The position numbers were made by a program, and so were the translations under genes. The notes under the pieces were generated by a model. The model made no database searches. It worked only from the letters and a program-made list of their open reading frames with translations, and was not told where the DNA came from. A stretch of DNA of 64,000 nucleotides. Origin: UBA4408 sp002389785. GTDB lineage: Bacteria > Bacteroidota > Bacteroidia > UBA4408. Positions 1-9,900 of the stretch are shown here, one piece after another (the first letter of the stretch is position 1; every line of letters begins with the position of its first letter). The stretch covers positions 1 through 64,000 of the forward strand of contig DAORJK010000008.1 of assembly GCA_035438985.1 (NCBI GenBank). Reading direction: 5' to 3'.

Positions 1-1537
1 ATGGATTAATTGAACTGTGTTGTGTAGTGCTAACCAGTTTTTGGTTTGGATCATAGGCGCCAAAAACCCGCTCTCGTAAAGTATCGAAATTATCGTATTT
101 AACCGTATCGGGCAGGTAAGGATATATACTGGCGATGTTCACAAAAGGAGTATTAATTGGGATCGTAGAATCGACCGTTGTAGTAAAATGAATTGAGCCT
201 GTTTGAAAAACATTTAAAGGTGCTAGTTTCCAAAAAACTTTATTTCCACTAATTGAGTCGGCTGGCGGATTCATGCTTACATAGCTAAATACAGAAAGGT
301 CTAATTCAAATTGTACAAGCGCATTATTCACCGGCATTGTTCCTGCATTGGCATAGCTTATCGTATGGTTTTGATAAAAGCCTGGCCTTGCAACACCAGC
401 AGCATAACTTACTTGCAAATCAAGAATATTCGGATAGTAATAAGCGCCAAAATCGGCGAAGGCTAAAGGAGTTGTAGCATTAATAGCAAGTAACTGCGAA
501 TCTTTTGCACAACTGTGTATCATATATTTATTTTGAAATACCGGCTTTACGGTGTAGTTTCCGGTATCTAAAAGAAACTTATACATACCGAATGAATCGG
601 TAGTAGCATAAATATCATTGGGTTCAATCTTAACTAGTTGATTGTGAAAGCCTGTATCACTAGTAGTAAAAAGGCAATTGCTATCCGTATCTAAATAAAG
701 GCTTCCGCTAATGTTTGGTAAGCACCTTCCAACGCATAGCTTATAGAGCATCGATTTGCTTGGAACTAAGGCAGGATTACTACTTGTTGTATCATCCCAA
801 AAAGCATAGAAATAGGCATTATTCTTACTATCTATATTCATCTCCATCATCATATACATTGAGTAAGGGATTGCTTTTACATGCTCATTCATTAGTGTTC
901 CATTGTTTTGTAATTGCAATAGGTTAAGAAGTGAAGTAGTATTAGTGGTGGAAAGGACATCTTTTGCAATGCTGCCAATAAAAATACTTCCATCATTGGC
1001 AAATCTTAGGTTTCTGATATTATTCGAATTACTTAGCGTATTTTTATAAGCAAATTCCCAAAGCACGGAACCTGTATTAGATAGCTTTTTTACGCATATG
1101 CTATCACTATTTTTTGAACCGCTGATGTAGATGTCATTATTTGCATCTACATTAATTTCTGATATACTGCTTAAACCATTCATATTACTCCACAGAATAT
1201 TTCCATTACTATCATACTTACTTATACTCATTAGTAAACTGTCATAAAGTTTAGTAGCTGCTATACAATTACCTAATTTATCAACCTCAATTTGGTAGGA
1301 ATTATTATTGTTAACACTATTTCCAGGCATAAGAGTTAGAAAGTTAACTACTCCGGTTGAATCAACACCTGCTAAATAGGATAGCTGCGGATTAGTAAAT
1401 AGATGGTGAAAATAGATATAGGTAAAATCCTGATTAGAAATCTTTAATTGAACTTGCCAAAATAGTGATTGGATAGGCAAGTTGACTATCTGATTTGAAA
1501 TTGTATTTCCATTTGCATCATTTTTCTGCAAATAGAT
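1..1537 (-). pseudogene. Same-frame continuation of a nonsense-interrupted T9SS-type beta-propeller protein (3' end off window)
   Basis: Reading the reverse strand on past the TAA at 1538-1540 gives one frame that stays open for 512 codons, to the left edge. It continues the protein that begins at 1996. Visible parts are propeller-type repeats (KYDSNGNILW, KKLSNTGSVLWEF), then a Cys-containing linker (CVGRCLPNISG), a carboxypeptidase-regulatory-like segment (SGSLYLDTDSNC) and, near the edge, a beta domain ending in GAYDPNQKLVS. That last string resembles the DPN-K motif of the DUF7619-type domain that often precedes a T9SS sorting signal. I infer the sorting signal lies beyond the window. This part has no obvious start of its own, so it is probably untranslated unless the stop is read through or is a sequencing error. 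Confidence 0.72.
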
Positions 1538-1996
1538 TTAGTTGGCAGAATTAGAGTAAATTACTTGTATATTATTTTTTGAATCCACTGCAAAGTCAGC
1601 AATTCTGGTTGTGAGACTGTTAATAATTGGAGATTTTTTCCATAATAAATTACCATTAGTATCGTACTTTACAAGCGAAAAAAGGTGATTCTGATTAGCA
1701 GAAATGCTTAACACTATATTTCCCTGCTTGTCAAATAACGTTTTGGTAGTGTAATGAAGAGGGAAAAGAGTATCTGAAAAGGTTCTTGTCCATAAAATTG
1801 TACCTCCCGCATCTACTTTTTTTAGGAAAGCTGAAGTAGTTGATCCAATAGTAAACAAATAACTGTTTCCTGCTGAATCCACTATAAAATTGGTACCATA
1901 TTTATTGCTTTGTTTACTCCATGTTTCAACAACTTGGGCAGAAGTTAAAAGAGAAAAACAAAAGATGCAGAAAAAAGTAAAGGCGATTCTTTTCAT
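1538..1996 (-). CDS. N-terminal fragment of a secreted SBBP-type beta-propeller protein, ended by an in-frame TAA
   Basis: The 152-codon product starts with a clear Sec signal peptide (MKRIAFTFFCIFCFSLLTSAQ, cut after AQ as in many Bacteroidota exported proteins). Two propeller-like repeats follow (KVDAGGTILW and KYDTNGNLLWKK) of the kind found in SBBP (seven-bladed beta-propeller) proteins. The TAA interrupts a repeat and is followed in frame by IYLQKNDANGN, so the natural product was much longer. A Lys codon AAA changed to TAA would account for the stop. A good promoter lies just upstream at 2019-2048. Alone, this fragment would be an exported but incomplete propeller. The function of the intact protein is unknown; such proteins are usually cell-surface or secreted. 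Confidence 0.7.
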   Translation of the reverse strand: MKRIAFTFFCIFCFSLLTSAQVVETWSKQSNKYGTNFIVDSAGNSYLFTIGSTTSAFLKKVDAGGTILWTRTFSDTLFPLHYTTKTLFDKQGNIVLSISANQNHLFSLVKYDTNGNLLWKKSPIINSLTTRIADFAVDSKNNIQVIYSNSAN

Positions 1997-2388
1997 GATA
2001 TGTTAGATAGCTGTGTATCAAAGATAACTAAAACGATTACGTGTGCAAGATGCTATATGCAGCATAAATACTATTTGTTTGAAGCATGAACACAAAATTG
2101 CAAAGCTTTAGTGTTGCTAATTTTTTGAAGTAATTTTTAGAAAATCTTATTTAACTAGATTCAAACTGTATTTGTGGCATTTTTATTCTAAAATTTAACT
2201 CTATTGAAACAATATTATTGTATGAATGCATAGAATGAATAAACAATTCGCCTATTTTGGGCACCGGCACCTACTCATTATTGTGATTATCTAAATAGCA
2301 CTAACACTATTTCAACAGGATGCACTCACACAAAATCCATATCCAAAAAAAATTTAACTTGCCGGTACTTTTAAAATTTTAATCGAGT
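1997..2388. other. Intergenic region between divergent genes
   Basis: This AT-rich region separates the divergently read propeller gene and the SDR gene. Apart from the reverse promoter at 2019-2048 I see no gene, repeat or stable hairpin. The forward promoter of the SDR gene is not clear; TATTTTG near 2252-2258 is one base short of the -7 consensus. Confidence 0.5.
2019..2048 (-). promoter_or_regulatory. Bacteroidota-type promoter for the propeller gene
   Basis: On the reverse strand TATCTTTG (2019-2026) matches the -7 consensus TAnnTTTG exactly. A TTG (2046-2048) lies 19 nt upstream, in the expected -33 position. The start codon is about 20 nt downstream of the -7 box. This is the best-formed promoter in the window and sits in front of the broken gene. 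Confidence 0.6.
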
Positions 2389-3366
2389 ATGCGAATTGCG
2401 CTTAGCGGATCTACCGGTCATTTGGGTGCTGTAGTATTGCAGTTGTTGGTTGAAAAAGGATTTGAAGTAAATGTACTGCAACATAAAAAAGCACTTGCTT
2501 TCAGTCATCCGGCACTAAGGCTTTTTACCGGCGATTTAAACCATGCCGAATCATTACTCAGTTTTACTTCGAGCTGCGATGTGCTAATTCATTGCGCTGC
2601 AAAAATTTCTATCAACAGCAATAGCGATGCATCGGTGTACGAAACCAATGTGAAGGGGACGCAAAACTTAGTAAAAGCCGCTCAGCAAAATAAGGTAAAA
2701 CGCTTTATTTACCTGAGTTCCATACATGCCTATGAGCAAAGTCCTGCACATTTGCCGCTCAACGAAAACTCGCCTTATTGCACTCCTGCAGCTCCTCAAT
2801 ACGATAAATCGAAACGCGATGCACAGCAATTTGTGCTTGCACAAAACTCACCCAATTTTGAAACGCTGGTGTTAAATCCAACCGCAATTGTTGGTCCACC
2901 TGATTTTATGCCATCTTTAATGGGCAAGGCCATACTCGATTTATTACATAAAAAAGTACCCATGCTGGTGCAAGGCGGTTTCGATTTTTGCGATGTACGC
3001 GATGTTGCACAGGCTGTGGTGGCGGCTATTTCAAAGGGGAAGCCGGGAAACAGTTATTTGCTTTCAGGAAAGTATTATACTTTAAGTGATATGTATCGTT
3101 TACTTAGCAAGCAGGGCAACATTAAAAATAAATTGGCGGTTATTCCCATTCAACTTGCTTATGTGGGATTGCCTTTTATAACTGCATTTGCGAAGCTAAC
3201 GAAACAGCAAGCTTTATATACCCGGGAGTCGCTCCATACTTTAAAGCATGGGAACAGGCACATTAGCTGTGCAAAGGCGCAGAACGAACTGGGATATCAT
3301 TGCCGCGATTTTGAGCAAACGCTTTCCGATACTTTGGTTTGGATGAAGCAGCAAAATTTAGTATGA
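2389..3366 (+). CDS. NAD(P)-dependent epimerase/dehydratase (extended SDR family)
   Basis: The 325-residue protein is a typical extended short-chain dehydrogenase/reductase. The N-terminal Rossmann glycine motif GSTGHLG (residues 7-13) binds NAD(P). DVLIHCAAKIS is the usual strand-4 region, and YLSSIHA is followed by the catalytic YxxxK as YDKSK. The C-terminal half (TAIVGPPDFMPSLMG, then DVRDVAQAV) matches the substrate-binding part of sugar epimerases and dihydroflavonol-reductase-like enzymes. The substrate cannot be read from sequence. It is transcribed alone, with a repeat-rich non-coding stretch behind it, so the neighbourhood suggests no pathway. Confidence 0.85.
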   Translation: MRIALSGSTGHLGAVVLQLLVEKGFEVNVLQHKKALAFSHPALRLFTGDLNHAESLLSFTSSCDVLIHCAAKISINSNSDASVYETNVKGTQNLVKAAQQNKVKRFIYLSSIHAYEQSPAHLPLNENSPYCTPAAPQYDKSKRDAQQFVLAQNSPNFETLVLNPTAIVGPPDFMPSLMGKAILDLLHKKVPMLVQGGFDFCDVRDVAQAVVAAISKGKPGNSYLLSGKYYTLSDMYRLLSKQGNIKNKLAVIPIQLAYVGLPFITAFAKLTKQQALYTRESLHTLKHGNRHISCAKAQNELGYHCRDFEQTLSDTLVWMKQQNLV

Positions 3367-3807
3367 TTATCCGCAGTTATAACTCGATAAATTTTTTACT
3401 TACTCCAGGGATAATCGATAAAATTGAAAGGCTAAGTATTATTTGCATCGAAAACAAATCAGCGTTAATCATAATAATCCCTGCCTTCCATTGCGATTGC
3501 ATAGTTAGGGCAGGCAGGCGCTAAATCTGCGTTCCATTAATAAATTCTAATCATGCGAAAAATTTTATTCTGTTTCATTAGTTAAAATTATAGGAACAAA
3601 GGCGCATAGGTATATTAAAATCATGAAAATGTAGATTCATTCGTCCAATGCTGGTAATATCAATTTATAAGCTTATCCGCTTTTCTACTTATAGTCGCAT
3701 CAATGCAATTAATTTGGATTGTTTTCACTTATTTGATTTTTTTTTAATTAATTCATCCAATATAGTTTAGTTAGCTATTTCAAATCCTTTGTCTCTATTG
3801 TGATTCC

Positions 3808-3845
3808 TTTCTTTTTGCTTGATCAAAAAGAAACAAAAAATCAAG
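3808..3845. repeat. Small palindrome with pseudoknot potential
   Basis: A perfect 10-bp inverted repeat TTTCTTTTTG / CAAAAAGAAA (3808-3817 and 3824-3833) encloses the six-base loop CTTGAT. The exact complement of that loop, ATCAAG, occurs at 3840-3845, so loop and downstream bases could pair as an H-type pseudoknot. From memory, very similar sequences recur in many Bacteroidota genomes. This is the only copy I noticed in the window. Confidence 0.55.
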
Positions 3846-3854
3846 GCTTATGAT

Positions 3855-4001
3855 AAATTGACTAAAATTTAAATTAATTTTTTCCACGCAACCCAAGCGC
3901 TCGATTATATGCTGTTGGCTATTGAAATTCTTTCACTCGCTCGAGGATTGCTTTCACTGGCCGGCGCATAAAAATGAATTTAAATTTCTTAACGTCAATT
4001 T
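3855..4001. repeat. Long imperfect inverted repeat around an 87-nt core (REP/MITE-like)
   Basis: The left arm 3855-3882 and right arm 3970-4001 share AAATTGAC at their outer ends and AAATTTAAATT inside, with a few mismatches and a small internal bulge. Weaker pairing continues outwards, AAGGCTTATGA (about 3844-3854) against TCTCAAAGGCC (4002-4012). The core is richer in G+C than its surroundings and contains further complementary pieces (GCTCGA and TCGAGG). There is no transposase, so any mobility would have to be provided in trans. Confidence 0.5.
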
Positions 4002-4125
4002 CTCAAAGGCCGATCCATTGAATATAATTTTTCGATACAAAGCCTTTTATTGATTCTGATTTTATAAAGGTAGATTCAACTAAATTTGAATCAAATGCAA
4101 GTAAAAAATAGAGAAGAAAGGCTTT

Positions 4126-4229
4126 TAAACCAGAGGGAGTCACGAAGAAAAATACAAAGGGCAGCAAGCGGAATAATTAAATTATTTCTTGTGTCGTTTG
4201 TGCAAACTTTGTGCTCTTGGTGGTTAAAC
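4126..4229. repeat. Dispersed AACCAC-type inverted repeat, copy 1
   Basis: The left end TTAAACCAGAGGGAGTCACG pairs imperfectly with the right end, which reads TTTGTGCTCTTGGTGGTTAA. The arms carry CAC-AAG words spaced about 9-12 nt apart, as in the copies at 5975-6058 and 13197-13238. It lies about 100 bp before the steroid reductase start. Confidence 0.45.
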
Positions 4230-4334
4230 TTTAATTTTTAAATAATAGAAAACACGATTAATTTCGACTTGTACAACTTAATTGCTATTGTTGTATTATT
4301 GCGAATAGGCAGAAAATTTTATTTAAAACGAACT

Positions 4335-5090
4335 ATGCTTTACAGTACTTATGAGCAATTAATTTTAGCCTGGATGGCTGTTGGGATTGTAACCTTTTTT
4401 ATTTTACTTAAAGTAACAGCACCTTATGGAAGGCACAGCAGCAGCGGCTGGGGACCAATGATAAGCAACCGCCTGGGATGGATACTGATGGAAGTTCCGG
4501 TGATGCTTTGCCTGCTTTATTTTATGCGTGAAGCTAGTGTTCCTCTAACGAATTATGCATGGATGTTGCTAGCATTATTTTTCTTTCATTACCTAAACCG
4601 GACTTTTATTTTTCCCTTGCGAATAAAAACCAAAGGCAAAAAAATGCCGCTGCTCATTGTGGTTTCCGCTATTTTATTCAATGTAGTGAACGGCTCATCC
4701 TTGGGCTATTATTTTGCAAATTTTGCCAGCTATACCAGTGCCGATTTTATGAGCATGCATTTTATTTTAGGCGCGCTACTATTTTGTGCCGGCTTGTGCA
4801 TTAATTGGATATACGATACGCGTTTAATTAATATGAGAAAGGAGAGTAGTCAGCAGTATGTAATTCCACAGGGTGCATTATTTAATGTTATCAGTTGTCC
4901 TAATTTATTTGGTGAAATAGTTGAATGGAGCGGCTTTGCATTGATGTGTTGGAATTTACCGGCCCTGGCATTTTTAGTTTGGACCTTGGCGAATTTACTA
5001 CCCAGGGCAATTTCGCATCACCGCTGGTACCTTCAAAAATTTGAAGACTATCCCAAAGAGCGTAAAGCGGTAATCCCTTTTATAATCTGA
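4335..5090 (+). CDS. Steroid 5-alpha-reductase family integral membrane protein
   Basis: From the ATG at 4335 the product is 251 aa, close to animal SRD5A1/2. The frame is open to a TTG at 4269, but the added residues have no counterpart in the family. Matching landmarks along the chain are the YGRHSS segment, GWILMEVPV, FFFHYLNRTFIFPL, INWIYDTRLINMRK, the YVIPQGALFNVISCPNLFGE block, EWSGFA, and the C-terminal SHHRWYLQKFEDYPKERKA-IPF signature that includes NADPH-site residues. Six or more hydrophobic segments are visible. The family reduces 4-ene double bonds of 3-oxo-steroids or enoyl lipids with NADPH. The bacterial substrate is unknown; a polyprenoid, hopanoid-like or host/plant sterol substrate is possible. 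It precedes tpiA but has its own spacing. Confidence 0.85.
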   Translation: MLYSTYEQLILAWMAVGIVTFFILLKVTAPYGRHSSSGWGPMISNRLGWILMEVPVMLCLLYFMREASVPLTNYAWMLLALFFFHYLNRTFIFPLRIKTKGKKMPLLIVVSAILFNVVNGSSLGYYFANFASYTSADFMSMHFILGALLFCAGLCINWIYDTRLINMRKESSQQYVIPQGALFNVISCPNLFGEIVEWSGFALMCWNLPALAFLVWTLANLLPRAISHHRWYLQKFEDYPKERKAVIPFII

Positions 5091-5194
5091 TACTTCAAGG
5101 TTGATGCACGAATTTTGAATTTAGAAATTTAAAATCACTTGATAGAATGATAGAGTATTTCTTTACTTTGCAAGTGGATAAAAACAAATGGAAC

Positions 5195-5956
5195 ATGAGA
5201 AAGAAAATAGTAGCCGGAAATTGGAAAATGAATTTAACCTTGTCGGAAGCCACTGAATTAGCAACTGCGCTAAAATCGGAGTTGCAAGCTGCTACGCCTG
5301 AGGCTGTTCAATTAATTGTTTGTCCTCCTTTTCCATACATACATGCAATTAACAATGCTTTGAGCGATTGCGAAGAGCTGGCGCTGGGGGCACAAAATTG
5401 TGCTGATGAAGATGCGGGTGCTTATACCGGAGAAGTATCGGCAAAAATGATTGCGAGTGTTGGAGCAAACTATGTAATTATTGGGCATTCAGAGCGGCGT
5501 GCACTTTATAATGAATCGGATGCAGTGTTGGTAAAAAAGTTGAACCGTGCACTGGCAGCTAATTTATCTCCGCTGTTTTGTTGCGGCGAAACATTGGCGC
5601 AGCGGGAGGCAGGGGAGCATTTTACCGTGATAGCCAATCAACTGAGCAATGGCTTGTTTCAGTTAAGTAAAGAAGATTTTTCGAAAGTGGTGATTGCTTA
5701 TGAGCCTGTGTGGGCAATTGGTACCGGTGTAACAGCAAGCGCCGATCAAGCGCAGGAAATACATGCTTTTATTCGCAAAACTTTAGAAGCAAAATACGGT
5801 AATGAGGCAGCGCAAAATTGTACCATCCTGTATGGAGGAAGTTGCAATGCAGGTAATGCAGCTGAGTTATTCGGTAAGCCGGATGTGGATGGTGGGCTAA
5901 TTGGAGGAGCATCATTAAAGGCTAAGGATTTCATTAGCATTGCTAATTCCTTTTAA
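5195..5956 (+). CDS. tpiA: Triose-phosphate isomerase
   Basis: TpiA interconverts dihydroxyacetone phosphate and glyceraldehyde 3-phosphate in glycolysis and gluconeogenesis. Starting at MRKKIVAGNWKMN (5195) the protein has the usual 253 residues. An upstream ATG at 5147 would add 16 residues with no homology, and a promoter-like TACTTTG at about 5165-5171 lies between the two. Catalytic residues are all present: Lys11 in AGNWKMN, His in IIGHSERR, and Glu in VIAYEPVWAIGTG. The phosphate-binding end (LYGGSCNAGN and GGLIGGASL) is intact. The gene is followed by a large hairpin repeat that may end its transcript. Confidence 0.96.
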   Translation: MRKKIVAGNWKMNLTLSEATELATALKSELQAATPEAVQLIVCPPFPYIHAINNALSDCEELALGAQNCADEDAGAYTGEVSAKMIASVGANYVIIGHSERRALYNESDAVLVKKLNRALAANLSPLFCCGETLAQREAGEHFTVIANQLSNGLFQLSKEDFSKVVIAYEPVWAIGTGVTASADQAQEIHAFIRKTLEAKYGNEAAQNCTILYGGSCNAGNAAELFGKPDVDGGLIGGASLKAKDFISIANSF

Positions 5957-5974
5957 TTTTTTTTAATTTCCTTA

Positions 5975-6058
5975 GTGAACTTTGTGCTTTACTTAGTGTG
6001 CTTCGTGGTTCAGCTTTTTTTTAACCACAAGGGGCACAAAGAAAAACACTAAGAGCAC
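5975..6058. repeat. Dispersed AACCAC-type inverted repeat, copy 2, possible terminator
   Basis: Left arm 5975-6014 (GTGCTTTACTTAGTGTGCTT then GTGGTT) and right arm 6023-6058 (AACCAC, GGCACAAAG, CACTAAGAGCAC) fold into a long imperfect hairpin with a T-rich loop at 6015-6022. It starts 18 nt after the tpiA stop codon and ends about 90 nt before prmA. Confidence 0.55.
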
Positions 6059-6114
6059 TATTCTTTGTCCGTAACTTGTTGAAAAATTGGCTAAAAATGA
6101 GTTGAGATTTCTTT

Positions 6115-6122
6115 TATATTTG
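6115..6122 (+). promoter_or_regulatory. -7 promoter element for prmA
   Basis: TATATTTG fits TAnnTTTG exactly and ends 25 nt before the prmA ATG. A TTG at 6087-6089 is 25 nt upstream, slightly further than usual for a -33 element. Confidence 0.45.
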
Positions 6123-6147
6123 AGCGGTAGAGCAGGCCAAATCGAGT

Positions 6148-6981
6148 ATGGAATATATAGAAGTAAATTTAAAAATAACACCGCTTCATCCTTACGATGA
6201 ATTGATAACAGTTGATTTAGCTGCTTTAGGCTACGAAAGTTTTATTGCTACCCCAAGCGGATTACAAAGTTATATTCCTCAATCAAATTATGCTGCCGAT
6301 AAACTGGCTGCCTTGGTGCAACAATACAACGATACCGAGTGCAAGGTTACTTATGAATCGTTAGTAATTCCTTCTCAAAACTGGAATGCAAGCTGGGAAA
6401 GCAATTTCGAAGCCATTGATGTAGATGGAAAATGCGGCGTGAGAGCACCTTTCCACATTAAAAATCCGGCACATCAATACGACATTGTCATAGAACCTAA
6501 AATGTCCTTTGGTACAGGACATCACGAAACCACCTACCTGATGTTGCACAGTTTGTTGGGCATGGACCTAAGCAACAAAGCCATGTTGGATATGGGATGC
6601 GGCACTTCGGTGCTGGCTATTTTAGCGGCATTAAAAAATGCCCAATCGGTTACAGCCATTGACAACGATGCCTGGAGTTATGAGAATTCTCTGGAGAATT
6701 GCAAATTGAATAATTGCTTTGCTATAGAGGTAAAGCTGGGAGATGTTGCGCTCATAAAGGATAAAATGTTCAACTTAATTCTGGCCAACATCAACCGCAA
6801 TATTTTGCTTGCCGATATGAAACACTATGTCACATCACTCCAAAAAGAAGGAGAATTGCTCATTTCCGGATTTTTTGAAGTAGATGCTCCTGCTTTAATT
6901 GAAGTTGCAGAAAAGCTTCACTTGCAACTAAAAAATAAATTGGTAAAAAATAATTGGTGCTTGCTTCATTTTCAAAAATAG
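6148..6981 (+). CDS. prmA: Ribosomal protein L11 methyltransferase
   Basis: PrmA uses S-adenosylmethionine to trimethylate lysine and alpha-amino groups of ribosomal protein L11. The 277-residue protein has the usual two-part layout: an N-terminal substrate-recognition domain up to about residue 110, then a Rossmann methyltransferase. The family-specific FGTGHHETT stretch precedes the SAM motif I LDMGCGTSVLAI. An acidic motif II (AIDND) follows, then ILANINRN in place of the NPPY motif of other methyltransferases, as expected for PrmA. The stop codon is 4 nt before the next gene's start, so the 1496-aa exported protein is probably co-transcribed. Confidence 0.92.
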   Translation: MEYIEVNLKITPLHPYDELITVDLAALGYESFIATPSGLQSYIPQSNYAADKLAALVQQYNDTECKVTYESLVIPSQNWNASWESNFEAIDVDGKCGVRAPFHIKNPAHQYDIVIEPKMSFGTGHHETTYLMLHSLLGMDLSNKAMLDMGCGTSVLAILAALKNAQSVTAIDNDAWSYENSLENCKLNNCFAIEVKLGDVALIKDKMFNLILANINRNILLADMKHYVTSLQKEGELLISGFFEVDAPALIEVAEKLHLQLKNKLVKNNWCLLHFQK

Positions 6982-6985
6982 TACG

Positions 6986-9900
6986 ATGAAAAAACTAAAT
7001 AATCGAGTGCTACTCCTGCTTAGCTTTTTGCTTTTGGCGGGAACTTCATTTTCTCAAACTTTAGTTAAGAAGGTATTTCCGGATGATCCGGCCGAGTTCT
7101 TAAAAAAAGTAACCGAGCAAATGGAGGAACAAGACAAGAAAGCCACCCGCGAATTTATGGAGCAATTTGAATTGGCCTGGAACGGAAATAAATTCAACAG
7201 CAGTCAGCAATCCATTATTATCAGCACTTGCAATTTAATGTTTGCAAAACGTTTGAAATATTTTCCCGATTTCAAAAATTACCTTTCCTCGGCAATGAAT
7301 TTTGTAAACTCCGGTCAAAGCGATAAAAGCTTTACTGCCTGGCAATTGAGTATCGATAAAATACTGGGTAAAAGCGCCACCAAGTTCAGCGACTTTATTG
7401 AAATGAGCGATAATTTATTTTCGACCAATACCATTTTCAAAAATTCAACACTGGAGTGGAAAGCCAGCGGCAACAATTACACCTTTGAATTTGACTCAGT
7501 TCCGAAAGTTGTTTTTGGTGAAACCGATTTGCGCTGCATCATCAAGGAAGATAGCTCATTGATTATGCGTACCACCGGTACTTACTATCCCAGCACCCAA
7601 CGATGGGTAGGTAAGGGAGGACTTGTAAACTGGTTGCGTGCAGGAGTTCCGGCCGAACAAGCATATGCCGATTTAAAAAGGTATAGCATCAATTTTAAAT
7701 CCTCGCAGTACAAAGCCGATTCGGTATTGTACCACAACAGCATGTATTTTCAAAAACCCTTGTTGGGAGTTTTGCAAGATAAAGTGTTTGTAAACATGAC
7801 CGAGGAACGTGCGGTGTATCCTCAATTCGATTCATACGATAAGCGCCTGGTTATTTCGGGCATTTTTGCCAATGTAGATTACGATGGAGGTTTTTCGGTA
7901 AAGGGTTCTAAAATAATTGGTGCAGGCGATAGAGACAATCCGGCCTATTTAAATTTTTACCGCAACAAAAAGTTATTCATGAAGTCGGCTTCCTTGCAAT
8001 ATATTTTGAAACCGGAGCGACTTACTTCCGATAAAGCCGAAGTTACTTTCTATTACGAAGGCGATTCAATTTATCATCCCGGCTTGCAGTTAAAATTCAA
8101 TTTTAAAGATAAGGAAGTTGTGCTAATTCGCGATCAGCAAGGAACTGCGCGAACTCCGTATTTTGATAGCTTTCATAAACTCGACATGTATTTTGAGGCA
8201 CTCTATTGGAAAATGGATGATCCAAAAATTGAATTGAAAAATATTAAAGGTAGTGCCCAAAGTAATGCCTTGTTTGAATCATCTGCATTTTTTAGAGCAG
8301 CACGATTTGAAAAACTACAAGGCATGGACGATGTAAATCCCTTGTACCGCATTCGCCAATTTGTGATGAAACAAAATGCTGGAGGGAAGGAATTTGATCC
8401 TATCAGTTTATCGCGTTTCATTCAATTGTCGCCCGATCAGGTGAAACCCATGTTGATGATTTTAGCCAATGGCGGGTTCTTAACCTACAACGTTGATTTG
8501 GATAAGGTAGTAGTAAAAGATCGCTTGTTTGATTATATCCGCAACAGCGAAAAGAAAAGAGATTACGACGTAATTCAGTTTAACTCCACCGTTGGAGGAA
8601 ACGAAACCAATGCAAGTATCAACTTATTAAATTTCGATTTGCGCATTGATGGGGTGGAGCGCATTTTCTTAAGTGATTCACAAAATGTAAATATTTTTCC
8701 CAAAGACCAAACGGTGTTGATTCATAAAAACCGCGATTTCGATTTTGCAGGAGTTGTTAATGCCGGTCGTTTTCAATTTTTTGGGAAGGAATTTAATTTT
8801 GATTATACGCTTTTTAAAATCAATCTTACCAATGTGGATTCCTTGCGAATAAAGGTACTTGCGAAAGAAGTAAACGAGTACAACGAACGCAAATTGGTAA
8901 ACTGCCGTACAGTAATTGAAAATGTAAACGGCGATTTGTTGATCGATCGTCCTACCAATAAATCGGGTACAATTGATTATCCCGATTATCCGATTTTTAA
9001 TAGTAAGAAGGAATCTTTTGCTTACTATTCACGAAGTGGAATTCAGAAGGGAGTTTACAAGCGCGATAAATTTTACTTTAAACTCACGCCTTTTACCATC
9101 GACAGTTTGGATAATTTTACAAACGAGGCGCTTGCCTTTAATGGTACACTTTCGTCGGGCGGAATATTTCCTGATTTTGAAGAAACACTTCGCTTGCAAG
9201 AAGATTATTCTCTTGGATTTAAACGTGAAACTCCTGCAGGTGGTTTCCCCATGTATGGCGACAAAGGAACTTACACTTCTACCATCAAACTCAGTAATCG
9301 CGGATTGCGCGGGGATGGAACCTTAGATTATGTTACCTCGGTAACCAAGAGTAAGGATTTTATTTTCTTTCCAGATTCAATGAATGCCATTGCCGAAAGC
9401 TTTATCAATAAGGAGCAAGATGGTGCCCTTGAGTTTCCTCCTGTGAAAGGAGATAGTGTGTATGCGCACTGGATGCCTTACAAAGATTACATGGAAGATA
9501 ACGGAATACGTAAACCCATGGATTTTTATAACGGTCAGGCCGAATTGTTTGGTAAGTCGAAACTAAGCCCCGGAGGAATGACCGGTAATGGTAGAATGGA
9601 CTTTTCAAAGGCCTCTTTATTTTCGAGTAACATGAAATACGGTAAAATTACTTTTGATGCCGATACTGCCGATTTTCAGCTCAATGCAGCCGAGTTAAGT
9701 GCATTGGCCTTCAGCACCAAAAATGTGAATGCTCATGTTGATTTTGCAAAGCGTCAGGGTGTATTCAAGAGCAATGGAGAAGGTTCATTTGTGAATTTCC
9801 CGGTGAACCAATACATCTGTTTCATGGATAAGTTTACTTGGTTCATGGATCAAAAAGCGATTGAATTATCGGCCAGCACCAAAGCCAAAACTTCAACCAA

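Larger units (their letters stand above)
3367..4334. other. Repeat-rich non-coding stretch of about 970 bp
   Basis: No convincing gene is present. The stretch holds three palindromic structures, listed separately: a small hairpin/pseudoknot-like element (3808-3845), a long inverted repeat around a more GC-rich core (3855-4001), and a degenerate inverted repeat of the AACCAC type (4126-4229). The first 250 bp contain only a short CCTGCC/GGCAGG pairing near 3478-3517. The steroid reductase frame is open upstream to a TTG at 4269, but homology starts near the ATG at 4335. Confidence 0.6.
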
